Of a DNA stretch of 64,000 bases, positions 45,920-54,293 are shown one piece after another; position 1 is the stretch's first letter; the number at the start of each line of letters is the position of its first letter. This stretch comes from Raineyella sp044508675 (GTDB taxonomy: Bacteria > Actinomycetota > Actinomycetes > Propionibacteriales > Propionibacteriaceae), in contig JBIQHF010000017.1 in assembly GCA_044508675.1 (NCBI GenBank), forward strand, positions 1 to 64,000, written 5' to 3'. The notes below the pieces were generated by a model that was not told the DNA's origin, did not search any database, and saw only the letters and a program-made list of their open reading frames with translations. Position numbers and translations under genes: made by a program.

Positions 45920-47296
45920 TCAGGTCAGCCCGGCGAACTCGGTGAGCCGGGCGATGCCGGCACCCACGACCGCCCGGTACCGCTCCCCCACCGCCAGGAC
46001 CTGCGGGTCGTCCTGCCGCTCCGGCGGGATCCTCGTCGGGTTCAGGGTCGTCCCGGCGGCCCACTCCCTGATGTCCGGCTCGGACGTGAACGCGCGGGCG
46101 GCCCGGTTGCCCAGGACCTGCATGCGTGCCCAACTGCTGGGGGTGTCCGGCAGCGGCGAGGAGGGACAGACCCGGTTCTTCTCGGCGTCATCGTGGCGCG
46201 TCGCCTCGACGTACCCGATCACAGCGGCGCCGAAGCACGGGAAGCCTGACCGGACGCACTGCAGGGTGATCGCCTCCGGCCTCCACACCGGCACCAGCTC
46301 CGGGTACTTCAGGCCCGAGGCCGCGCAGTGCACGACGACCGCATTCCTGGCGATCCGGACGTCCCCCTCGGCCAGCGAGACCCGTCCCGGCTCCACCCGG
46401 CGGACGTGGCCGAGCCGGACCACGTTCTCGATCGTACGAAGGGCATCGATCTCCCACTGGGCGATGGTCGGGGTCTTGGCCATCGTCGGCGTCACGTTCC
46501 GGTCGATGCGCAGCATCACCCCGGCGGCCTCGAGCCGCACGAACATGTCGTCGGGTGAGGACGCCGCGGCCGCGGCGGTCATGATGTCCGACGCTGACCC
46601 CAGGGCGACCACCGGGTCGGGTTGCAGCACCGCGCGATTGATCATCCAGGGATCGCGGGGGCGGATCCAGCAGATCGCCTCCGGGTCGACGCCGTTGCCC
46701 AGCAGCCAGACGCAGGCATCGGTGGCGGTCTTGCCCGAGCCGACGATGACGTACTGGTCGGGGGCCTCACTGACCTTCACCAGGTCGTTGACCGGGATGA
46801 CGGGGATGCCCTCGCCGATCCCGAAGGGCGGCGGCGTACGGACCGGGATGTCGGGCGACAGGTAGGTCGCGTCGACGATCCGGCAGCCGGGCGCGACCTC
46901 GTAGTGCTTCCCCGACACCCGGGAGCTGAACCGGTTGTCCCCGAGGTACTCGCAGTTCGGGTGGAAGGAGACCCTTCCGGTCCCCTGCAACCGCTCGAGG
47001 ACGCGCTGGTAGTACGCGCAGATCTCGGGGGCGGAGGCCCGTTCGTACAGCCCCTTCTCCGGGCCCGTGGACTGGATCCTCCCGGTGCCCAGCTGGGTGG
47101 ACGCCACCCCGTAGAACGCCGAGGCCTGGTGCAGCCGGACGAAGGGGTAGGCCTCCAGCCAATGACCGCCGACACCATGGCGACGATCGACCATCACCAC
47201 GTTCGCAGCGGCGTGGTCGACCAGCGAATCGACGAACGCCATCCCGCTGGCGCCCGCGCCGACCACCAGGTAATCGGCCGAGATCGCACGGACCAT
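45920..47296 (-). CDS. FAD/NAD(P)-binding oxidoreductase
   Basis: A 458-aa two-dinucleotide flavoprotein. An N-terminal FAD motif (YLVVGAGASGMAFVDSLVD, then MVDRRHGVGGHWLEAYPFVR) and a second Rossmann motif (QYVIVGSGKTATDACVWLL) resemble flavin-containing monooxygenases. The Baeyer-Villiger/FMO fingerprint is not intact. Such proteins are often annotated NAD(P)-binding or pyridine nucleotide-disulfide oxidoreductase. The start is ATG 47296 or the upstream GTG 47332. It sits between convergent rnj and ribF. Confidence 0.82.
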   Translation of the reverse strand: MVRAISADYLVVGAGASGMAFVDSLVDHAAANVVMVDRRHGVGGHWLEAYPFVRLHQASAFYGVASTQLGTGRIQSTGPEKGLYERASAPEICAYYQRVLERLQGTGRVSFHPNCEYLGDNRFSSRVSGKHYEVAPGCRIVDATYLSPDIPVRTPPPFGIGEGIPVIPVNDLVKVSEAPDQYVIVGSGKTATDACVWLLGNGVDPEAICWIRPRDPWMINRAVLQPDPVVALGSASDIMTAAAAASSPDDMFVRLEAAGVMLRIDRNVTPTMAKTPTIAQWEIDALRTIENVVRLGHVRRVEPGRVSLAEGDVRIARNAVVVHCAASGLKYPELVPVWRPEAITLQCVRSGFPCFGAAVIGYVEATRHDDAEKNRVCPSSPLPDTPSSWARMQVLGNRAARAFTSEPDIREWAAGTTLNPTRIPPERQDDPQVLAVGERYRAVVGAGIARLTEFAGLT

Positions 47297-47380
47297 GTGA
47301 TCATGGTCACGCCGCTCGTTGCTGCGCGTCAAGCACGGTCGACGTCCCGACCCCGGTCCGAAGCGGTCGGCCGGCGCCGG

Positions 47381-48295
47381 TCAGTCAGCGTCGGTCAGCA
47401 GCGCCCGGATCTCGTCGACATCGGCATGCATCTGGGCGACCAGGGCATCGATCCCGTCGAACTTGATCTGCCCACGGATCCGGCGGATGAACTTCACCCG
47501 AACCCGCACGCCGTAGAGCTCCAGGTCGGTGCGGTCCAGGACATTCGACTCGACCCGCAGGTCGGTGCCGTCGAAGGTCGGGTTGCGGCCGACCGAGACA
47601 GCGGCGGGCATCGGGGCGAGGTCCGGGCGCTCGGTCAGCTCCAGCCAGCCGGCATAGACGCCGTCAGCAGGCACGGCCCGCTTGTCGGAGACCAGCACGT
47701 TCGCGGTCGGGAACCCGAGCTCGCGCCCCCGCTGGTCCCCGTGCACCACCTCGCCGGTGAACGCGAAGGGGCGGCCGAGCATCCGGGCGGCCGCGGCCAT
47801 GTCGCCCGCGGCGATTGCTGCCCGGATACGGGTGGACGACGTACGGGCTGCCTCCCCATCGCCACCCAGGGGACTGCGGACCAGGTCGATGGAGGTGACC
47901 TCGAAACGGCCGCTGGCCAGCTCCCGCATCGTCTCGACCGTGCCGGCGGCACGATGGCCGAAGTGGAAGTTCTCGCCGACCACGACGCGCCGCGGGGACA
48001 GCGGCAGCAGCACCGAGGAGACGAACTCCGCCGGCGTACGTTGGGAGAACTCCTCGGTGAACCGGACCACCTCGACCCGGTCGGCCCCGGCCTGGTGCAG
48101 CAACTCCACCCGCTCGTCGAGGTCACAGAGCAGCTTGGGTTCATGTCCGGGGCGCACCACGCTGAGCGGGTGCGGCCAGAAGGTCAGCGCAATCACGGGG
48201 AGGCCTGGCTCGAGCTCTCGGGCGTGGTCGAGCACTGCCCGGTGCCCCAGGTGCACACCATCGAAATTGCCGATGACGACTACGGTCTCGCTCAC
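47381..48295 (-). CDS. ribF: bifunctional riboflavin kinase / FAD synthetase
   Basis: Makes FMN and FAD from riboflavin. The N-terminal adenylyltransferase has VIGNFDGVHLGHRAVLDHA and RVVVGENFHFGHRAAG, then RTSSTRIRAAIAAGD. The C-terminal kinase has GEVVHGDQRGRELGFPTANV and GRNPTFDG. At 304 aa it is normal. The GTG at 48295 has GAGGAGAAGT upstream; the open frame to 48562 is not conserved. It lies 115 bp after truB. No FMN riboswitch is visible. Confidence 0.96.
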   Translation of the reverse strand: MSETVVVIGNFDGVHLGHRAVLDHARELEPGLPVIALTFWPHPLSVVRPGHEPKLLCDLDERVELLHQAGADRVEVVRFTEEFSQRTPAEFVSSVLLPLSPRRVVVGENFHFGHRAAGTVETMRELASGRFEVTSIDLVRSPLGGDGEAARTSSTRIRAAIAAGDMAAAARMLGRPFAFTGEVVHGDQRGRELGFPTANVLVSDKRAVPADGVYAGWLELTERPDLAPMPAAVSVGRNPTFDGTDLRVESNVLDRTDLELYGVRVRVKFIRRIRGQIKFDGIDALVAQMHADVDEIRALLTDAD

Positions 48296-48410
48296 ACTTC
48301 TCCTCGTCGATCGGCCGAATGATCCTCGTTGATGGTAGTCGGTCCCGGCCGACTGACACGAACGGCACCCATTCGGTGACCGGCTTCGCCGGACCGCGGA
48401 CACGGTCGGG

Positions 48411-49358
48411 TCATTGCGGGCTGAACACCGCCTCCGGACGCGCGTCCGGTCCGACCTGGCGGTACAGGGCGAGGAAGGTGCCGTCCGGGCCGTACACGGC
48501 CGCGAGATCACCGGGCAGGCTGAGGCCCGGCAGGGTGCGGCCGAAGCCCACTTCACGCGCACGGGCCTCGTCCACGGCCAGCCACGGGAAGCAGGCCCGG
48601 GCCGCGGTGTCGATGTCGATCACGTCGACGGAGGCGTCCTCGACGTCCCAGCCGGGCAGCGCCTGGGCGACCGACTGGTCGAAGCCGCCGACGCGCGTCC
48701 GTCGCAGGGCGGTCAGGTGGCCCCCGGTGCCCAGGGCTGCGCCGAGGTCACGGGCGAGGGCACGGACGTAGGTCCCGGTGGAGCAGTCGACCACGACGTC
48801 CAGGTCGACGACCTCGAGGCCCCCGGTCTCCTCGCCGGTGTCGCCGGGGCCACCCCGGAGGTGGACGTTGTGGCGCCGAAGCACTGAGAACCGACTGACC
48901 GTGACCGGCCGGGAGGGCAGTTCGACGTCCTCCCCGGCCCGAACCCGGGCGTACGACCGTTGGCCGTCCACCTTGATCGCCGAGACCGCCGAGGGGCGTT
49001 GCTCGATGGCGCCGGTCAGGTCGGCGACGGCCCGCTCGATCGCGGCATCGTCCAGACCGGTCGCCCCGGCGGCGGCGATGACGTCCCCCTCGGCGTCATC
49101 GGTCACCGTGGCCTGTCCGAGCCGGATCGTGGCGTCGTACGACTTGTCGTGCAGGGCCAGGTGGCCGAGCAGTCGGGTCGCCCGGTTGATCCCGAGGACC
49201 AGGACGCCGGTCGCCATCGGGTCCAGGGTGCCGGCGTGCCCGACCTTCCGGGTGCCGACCAGGCGCCTGACCCGGGAGACCACGTCATGGGAGGTCATGC
49301 CGGCGGGCTTGTCGACCACCACCAGCCCCGAGGGGCCGGTGCCGCGTGAGGCAGCCAC
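48411..49358 (-). CDS. truB: tRNA pseudouridine(55) synthase TruB
   Basis: Forms psi55 in the T-loop of tRNAs. The start GLVVVDKPAGMTSHDVVSRV and the catalytic GHAGTLDPMATGVLVLGI (Asp) are diagnostic, along with RPSAVSAIKVDGQRSYARV and DCSTGTYVRALARDLG. At 315 aa it ends with an actinobacterial C-terminal domain. The GTG starts 2 bp after the rbfA stop. Confidence 0.96.
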   Translation of the reverse strand: MAASRGTGPSGLVVVDKPAGMTSHDVVSRVRRLVGTRKVGHAGTLDPMATGVLVLGINRATRLLGHLALHDKSYDATIRLGQATVTDDAEGDVIAAAGATGLDDAAIERAVADLTGAIEQRPSAVSAIKVDGQRSYARVRAGEDVELPSRPVTVSRFSVLRRHNVHLRGGPGDTGEETGGLEVVDLDVVVDCSTGTYVRALARDLGAALGTGGHLTALRRTRVGGFDQSVAQALPGWDVEDASVDVIDIDTAARACFPWLAVDEARAREVGFGRTLPGLSLPGDLAAVYGPDGTFLALYRQVGPDARPEAVFSPQ

Positions 49359-49360
49359 GG

Positions 49361-49873
49361 TCAGTCGCGCTCGACCAGGTCGGAGGGGTCGGCAGGATCG
49401 GACGGGTCGGCCTGGTCGTCCATGTGGGCGGGGTCCTCCTCGTCCTGCTCCTCATCCTCGTCCTTGCGGCGGTAGGGATCGACCTCCCCGGCGTACGAGG
49501 CGCCGGAGCGCTGCTCGGCCAACGCGGCATCCTCGGCCTGGGCCCGGGCCAGCAGGTCCTCGATCCCGGCGGCCGATTCGGGCAGGGCGTCGAGCACGAA
49601 GGCGATCGACGGCGCATGGCGCAGCCCCAGCTGCTTGCCGACGGTCGAGCGGATCAGCCCGGTGGCCGAGGCCAGGGCCGCGGCGGTGCCGGCGCGGGCG
49701 CCGTCATCGCCATAGACGGTGTAGAAGACGGTCGCCTCCCGGGTGTCACCGGTGAGGCGTACGTCGGTGATCGTGACGAAACCGAGCCGCGGATCCTTGA
49801 TCCGCTTCTCCAGCATCTGGGCGACGATCGACTTGATCTGGTCGGCCAGCTTGAGCACGCGCGGGTTGGGCAT
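49361..49873 (-). CDS. rbfA: ribosome-binding factor A
   Basis: A KH-like factor for 16S 5' end maturation. MPNPRVLKLADQIKSIVAQM, RLGFVTITDVRLTGDTREA and LRHAPSIAFVLD fit the family. At 170 aa it has an acidic C-terminal tail (DEDEEQDEEDPAHMDDQ plus DPSDPADPSD), common in actinobacteria. The ATG at 49873 has AAAGGAAG upstream. It follows infB across a large hairpin. Confidence 0.95.
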   Translation of the reverse strand: MPNPRVLKLADQIKSIVAQMLEKRIKDPRLGFVTITDVRLTGDTREATVFYTVYGDDGARAGTAAALASATGLIRSTVGKQLGLRHAPSIAFVLDALPESAAGIEDLLARAQAEDAALAEQRSGASYAGEVDPYRRKDEDEEQDEEDPAHMDDQADPSDPADPSDLVERD

Positions 49874-49901
49874 GCCACTTCCTTTCAACTCACGGGGACG
49901 A

Positions 49902-49953
49902 GTGAGGGGCGGGGCGACCGTCGGGCCATGGCCCGTGGGGCCCCGCCCCTCAC
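49902..49953 (-). terminator. nested hairpin between infB and rbfA
   Basis: A perfect 14-bp outer stem pairs 49902-49915 with 49940-49953. Inside it lies the perfect palindrome CGGGCCATGGCCCG (49922-49935). It is 65 bp past the infB stop, within an operon that normally reads through to rbfA, so it may attenuate or process the transcript. Confidence 0.75.
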
Positions 49954-50017
49954 CTGCGTGTTCTGCGACCCGGCCGGTGACCCGGCAGGTCACCGGTCCA
50001 CGTCCGTGCGGACGGGA

Positions 50018-53000
50018 TCAGTCGCGCGGCTTCTCCCGCATCTCGTAGGTCTCGATGATGTCGTCCTCCCGAATGTCCGAGAAGTGGGTGAGAGTGATAC
50101 CGCACTCAAAGCCCTCGCGGACCTCGGTGACGTCATCCTTCTCCCGACGCAGGGTGTTGATCTCGGTGTCGGCCACCACGATGCCGTCACGCAGGATACG
50201 TGCCTTGGCGTGGCGCCGCATGATGCCGCTCTGGACCATACAGCCGGCGATGGTGCCTGCCTTCGAGGAACGGAAGATCTGACGGATCTCCGCCTGGCCG
50301 AGCACGACCTCCTCGTAGATCGGCTTGAGCATGCCCTTGAGCGCGGCCTCCACCTCGTCGATCGCCTGGTAGATGATCGAGTAGTAGCGGATGTCGACGT
50401 TCTCCTGGTCGGCGAGCTGGGTCGCCTTCCCCTGGGCACGCACGTTGTAGCCGATGATGACGGCACCGGAGGCCGACGCCAGGGTGACGTTGGTCTCGGT
50501 GATCGCACCGACACCGCGGTCGATGATGCGCACCGAGATGTCCTCGCCGACATCGATCTTGAGCAGCGCGTCCTCCAGCGCCTCGACCGAACCGGCCGAG
50601 TCGCCCTTGAGGATCAGCGACAGCTCCTGGACCTCGCCCTTCTCCATCTGCTCGAAGATCTGGTCGAGCGTCTTGCGACGTGCGCCCATGGCCTGCTGCG
50701 CAGCCCGTCGACGTGCCTCGCGCTGCTCGGCGATCTGGCGAGCCATCCGGTCATCCTCGACGGCCAGGAAGGTGTCGCCCGCACCGGGCACCGTGGTCAG
50801 GCCGAGAACCTGCACCGGCATGGACGGCGGAGCTTCGTCGACCGAATCGCCGTTGCTGGCGATCATCGCTCGTACGCGACCGTGGGCGGCACCACACACG
50901 ACGGAGTCACCCACGTGCAGGGTGCCACGCTGGATCAGCACGGAGATGACCGGGCCACGGCCCTTGTCGAGGTGCGCCTCGATGGAGACACCCTGGGCGG
51001 GCATGTCCGGGTTGGCGCGCAGATCCAGGGACGCGTCGGCCGTCAGCACGATGGCCTCGAGCAGGTCGTCCAGGCCCTGGCCGGTCACTGCGGAGACGTC
51101 GACGAACATGGTGTCGCCGCCGTACTCCTCGGGGACCAGGCCGTACTCGGTGAGCTGACCGCGGACCTTGCTCGGGTCTGCCGCCGGCTTGTCGATCTTG
51201 TTGACCGCGACCACGATCGGCACGTCGGCCGCTGTGGCGTGGTTCAGCGCCTCGATGGTCTGCGGCATCACACCGTCGTCAGCCGCCACCACGAGCACCG
51301 CGATGTCGGTCGACTTGGCGCCACGGGCACGCATGGCGGTGAACGCCTCGTGACCGGGAGTGTCGATGAAGGTGATCTTCCGCTCGCGGTCATCGACCTC
51401 GGTCGACACCTGGTAGGCACCGATGCTCTGCGTGATGCCGCCGGCCTCCTTGGCCGCCACGTTCGAGTGGCGGAAGGCATCCAGCAGCTTCGTCTTGCCG
51501 TGGTCGACGTGGCCCATGACGGTCACGACCGGAGGACGTGCCGCCAGGTCCTCCTCGTCGCCCTCGTCCTCGCCGAAGTCGATGTCGAAGGACTCCAGCA
51601 GCTCGCGGTCCTCGTCCTCGGGCGAGACGACCTGGATGTTGTAGTCCAGCTCGGCACCCAGCAGCTGCAGGGTGTCATCGGAGACCGACTGGGTCGCGGT
51701 CACCATCTCGCCGAGCGAGAACAGGACCTGGACCAGCGCGGCCGGATCGACACCGATCTTGTCGGCGAGGTCGGACAGCGAAGCGCCACGACGCAGTCGG
51801 ACGCTCGCGCCATCACCCTTGCGGATGCGCACGCCGCCGATCGACGGTGCTTCCATCTGGTCGAACTCTTGACGACGCTGCTTCTTGGACTTCCGTCCAC
51901 GACGCGACGGACCACCCGGACGACCGAACGCACCCTGGGTGCCACCACGCCCGCGGCCACCGCCACGGCCGTGCGGGCCTCCCGTGCTCGGACCGGCGGG
52001 ACCACCCAAGCCGCCGCTACGGCCCGGGCCACCGGCCCGTCCACGGCCTCCACCAGCGCCGCCACGACGGCCGCCCTGGCCGGCCGGAGCCAGCTGGGAG
52101 GAGTGGTGCTTCGGCATCATCGCCGGGTTGGGGCGGGGCATTCCTGCCGGTGACGGCCCACCTGGACGGGCACTGGCCGGACGCGGTCCACCCGGATGTT
52201 GGCCCTGGCCCGGTCGACCGCCGGACTCGGGACGACCGCCATCGGGGCGCGGACGACGCTGTTGCGTACCCATCCCCTGGGCGGATGCGAACGGATTGTT
52301 GCCCGGACGCGGGCCACTACGGCGCGGGCCGGGGGTCGGAGCGGATCCACCGGGACCGGGCTTCGGAGCACCCGGACGCGGGCCGGGGCGTGCCCCGGGA
52401 GCAGCCGGACGGGGAGCGCCGGGACGCGGCGCACCACCGGTGCCACCGGGCCGCGGGGAGCCCGGACGCGACGTGCCACCAGGTCGTGGGGCGCCGGGAC
52501 GGGGTCCCGGCGCGGGCGCCTGGCCACCGCCAGCAGGACGTGCGGAGCCCTGGTCTGCGGCCTGGGGACGCGGGCCGGGGCGGGCACCCCCCTGGGAGGC
52601 CGCCGCACCGGGCTTGGGGGCCACGGCACCGGGCTTGGGGGCCACGGCATCGGGCTTGGGGGCCACGGCACCGGGCTTGGGGGCCACGGCATCGGGCTTG
52701 GGGGCCACGGCACCGGGCTTGGGGGCCACGGCATCGGGCTTGGGAGCCGCCGCACCGGGCTTGGGAGCCGCCGCACCGGGCTTGGGAGCCACCGCACCGG
52801 GCTTGGGAGCCGCCGCACCGGGCTTGGGAGCCACCGCACCGGGCTTNNNNNNNNNNNNNNNNNNNNNNNNNNNNNNNNNNNNNNNNNNNNNNNNNNNNNN
52901 NNNNNNNNNNNNNNNNNNNNNNNNNNNNNNNNNNNNNNNNNNNNNNGGGAGCCACGGCACCGGGCTTCGGGGCCGCCGCACCGGGCTTCGCGGCCTGGGG

Positions 53001-53249
53001 TGTCGCCGCAGGGCTCTCCGACGTCGCGGCAGGAGCCGCCGGACGGGGTGCCGCAGGGCGCGGAGCCGGCTTGGGGCTGCGAGCCCCCGACGAACCGCCC
53101 ATCTTCTCCTTCAGACGTCGCACGACCGGGGCCTCGATGGTCGACGATGCCGACCGAACGAACTCACCCATGTCGTTCAGGGTCTTCAGTACTTCCTTGC
53201 TCTCAACTCCGAGCTGCTTGGCCAACTCGTAGACACGGACCTTTGCCAC
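50018..53249 (-). CDS. infB: translation initiation factor IF-2 (interrupted by assembly gap)
   Basis: A GTPase that brings fMet-tRNA to the 30S subunit. The N-terminus (VRVYELAKQLGVESKEVLKT) runs from 53249 into a Pro/Ala/Lys repeat region, then 100 N, then more repeats, a Gly/Arg/Pro-rich zone and a second IF2-N motif (ASLSDLADKIGVDPAALVQV). The GTPase core has TVMGHVDHGKTKLLDAFR, DTPGHEAFTAMRARGAK and VAVNKIDKPAADPS. The IF2 C-terminal domains end at 50018. The two flanks are in different frames across the 100 N, as expected for an arbitrary gap length. Confidence 0.95.
52605..52990 (-). repeat. 21-bp tandem repeats encoding KPxA(V/A)AP in infB
   Basis: About 12 visible units of 21 bp (plus-strand unit close to GCACCGGGCTTGGGGGCCAC plus one base) lie up to 52846, and at least two more after the gap. 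They encode KPGAVAP, KPGAAAP and KPDAVAP. KPGA and KPDA alternate in part, giving a 42-bp higher-order period. The array is likely disordered and prone to copy-number change. Confidence 0.85.
52847..52946. other. assembly gap (100 N)
   Basis: Exactly 100 undetermined bases, the conventional filler for a gap of unknown length. It lies in the 21-bp repeat array, which would collapse short-read assemblies. The true length of IF-2 cannot be stated from this window. Confidence 0.97.
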
Positions 53250-53262
53250 TACTCTCCTCTGC

Positions 53263-53323
53263 GGTCCGGTCAGTTGAGCCGGACCAGCTAGTTGCTGTGC
53301 TTGCTCATTGATGAGTACTCATC
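53263..53323 (-). promoter_or_regulatory. hairpin and palindrome in the ylxR-infB spacer
   Basis: GGTCCGG (53263-53269) pairs with CCGGACC (53279-53285) over 9 nt, close to the infB ribosome-binding region. The perfect 14-bp palindrome GATGAGTACTCATC (53310-53323) lies just after the ylxR stop. They may influence infB expression. Confidence 0.5.
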
Positions 53324-53329
53324 GAGTGG

Positions 53330-53695
53330 TCATGAGCGCTTGCCCACTTTCTGGTTCCACCCGGCCGGTCGGCCGGGAAGTCGTAACTCACGATCGTCCG
53401 AACGGACGTGCTTTCCTTCGGATGCGAGAGTGGCCAACACGGAGGCCAACTGCTCACCGTCGACATCGGGGACTCGCAGAGCTCGTCCCACGGCGCGGCG
53501 CCGCATCACCAGGTCACAACAGTGGGGGTCAGGATGCACCCAGGCACCCCTCCCCTGGGCTGTCCCGCTGGGGTCAACGGCGACACACTGCCCCGTACGA
53601 TCCCAGACAAGGCGCACCAGTCCGGACTTGGCGGACCGCCCCCGGCATCCGATGCACGTACGTTCCGGTACGTGCAGGGACAGAGGACGGGCCAC
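53330..53695 (-). CDS. ylxR: YlxR (DUF448) family RNA-binding protein
   Basis: A 121-aa basic protein with RTCIGCRGRSAKSGLVRLVW and GRGAWVHPDPHCCDLVMRRR, the YlxR signature; the family binds RNA and has been linked to RNase P. The start GTG 53695 is chosen because TAAACT lies 6 nt upstream, giving a leaderless mRNA; a TTG at 53701 would overlap that promoter spacing. It precedes infB by 80 bp. Its usual upstream neighbour nusA is 2.3 kb away. Confidence 0.92.
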   Translation of the reverse strand: MARPLSLHVPERTCIGCRGRSAKSGLVRLVWDRTGQCVAVDPSGTAQGRGAWVHPDPHCCDLVMRRRAVGRALRVPDVDGEQLASVLATLASEGKHVRSDDRELRLPGRPAGWNQKVGKRS

Positions 53696-53701
53696 CCGCA
53701 A

Positions 53702-53707
53702 AGTTTA
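53702..53707 (-). promoter_or_regulatory. -10 element of the ylxR-infB unit
   Basis: TAAACT on the minus strand (53707-53702), then TTGCGG and the GTG start. A promoter here would restore expression of ylxR-infB-rbfA-truB after the operon was split from nusA. Confidence 0.5.
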
Positions 53708-53799
53708 GCCGACCGTGGCCGCGGGAACGAATCGCACCCCAGAAAAGCTCGGCGAAGGCCCTCCGCGGTGGCCTGGCCGGCCGAAAGCACGCGCGCCAA

Positions 53800-53818
53800 T
53801 TCTGGATGCTTTACAGAA
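53800..53818 (+). promoter_or_regulatory. candidate operator of the Fur-type regulator
   Basis: Inverted repeat TTCTG-GATGCTTTA-CAGAA (53800-53818), at about -38 to -20 relative to the predicted start. It lies in an AT-richer island, as expected for a Fur/PerR box, and would allow autorepression. The sequence does not match the classical Fur 19-mer closely. Confidence 0.4.
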
Positions 53819-53825
53819 AATGGCC

Positions 53826-53831
53826 TATCGT
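53826..53831 (+). promoter_or_regulatory. -10 element of fur-katA
   Basis: TATCGT (53826-53831) followed by 6 nt and ATG 53838, predicting a leaderless mRNA. The candidate operator overlaps its upstream half. Confidence 0.45.
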
Positions 53832-53837
53832 AGGACT

Positions 53838-54293
53838 ATGCAACGAGCCGAGGCAACTGCCCTGCTCAAGCAGTCCGGACTCCGCGTCACGGCGCCCAGG
53901 GTGGCCGTGCTCATGGACCTCGCCGACAACCCGCACGCCGATCTGGAGAGCGTGCGCCGCGGTGTCGAGGACCGGCTGGGCAGCGTGGCGACCCAGACGA
54001 TCTACGACGTGCTGCACACCCTGGTGGACCACCGCCTGGTCCAGCGATTGCATGTGATCGGAACGCGTGCCCGGTTCGAACTTGCCTTCCGCGACAGTCA
54101 CCACCATTTGGTCTGCCGGGGATGTGGCGCCATCGTCGACGCCCGCTGCACCACCGACCAGCTCGCCTGTGCGGTCCCGGTAGACAGCCATGGATTCCTG
54201 GTCGAGGAAACCCAGATCCAGTTCCTCGGCCTGTGCCCGCAGTGCCAAGGACCACGGAAATCCCACCTCATCGATGATCCAACAGGAGCATGA
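53838..54293 (+). CDS. Fur family transcriptional regulator (CatR/FurA/PerR-like)
   Basis: A 151-aa metal-dependent repressor. The winged helix has LLKQSGLRVTAPRVAVLMDL and SVATQTIYDVLHTLVDHRLV. The dimerisation half has FRDSHHHLVCRGCGAIVD and FLGLCPQCQG, giving the two CxxC pairs of the structural zinc site. Genetic coupling to katA (ATGA overlap) matches CatR-catA in Streptomyces and furA-katG in mycobacteria, so peroxide sensing is likely; iron sensing is not excluded. The start ATG 53838 follows TATCGT by 6 nt; ATG 53820 is less likely. Confidence 0.93.
   Translation: MQRAEATALLKQSGLRVTAPRVAVLMDLADNPHADLESVRRGVEDRLGSVATQTIYDVLHTLVDHRLVQRLHVIGTRARFELAFRDSHHHLVCRGCGAIVDARCTTDQLACAVPVDSHGFLVEETQIQFLGLCPQCQGPRKSHLIDDPTGA

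Noticed and set aside
48296..48410. FMN riboswitch before ribF
   Set aside because: The spacer is short and lacks the RFN element; the gene follows truB directly.
49346..52153. 935-codon plus-strand frame opposite infB, rbfA and truB
   Set aside because: Shadow of several genuine minus-strand genes; rich in H, R, D and G with no family similarity.
52605..52990. CRISPR-like array in the infB repeats
   Set aside because: Units are contiguous 21-mers without spacers and read as KPxA(V/A)AP in frame with IF-2.
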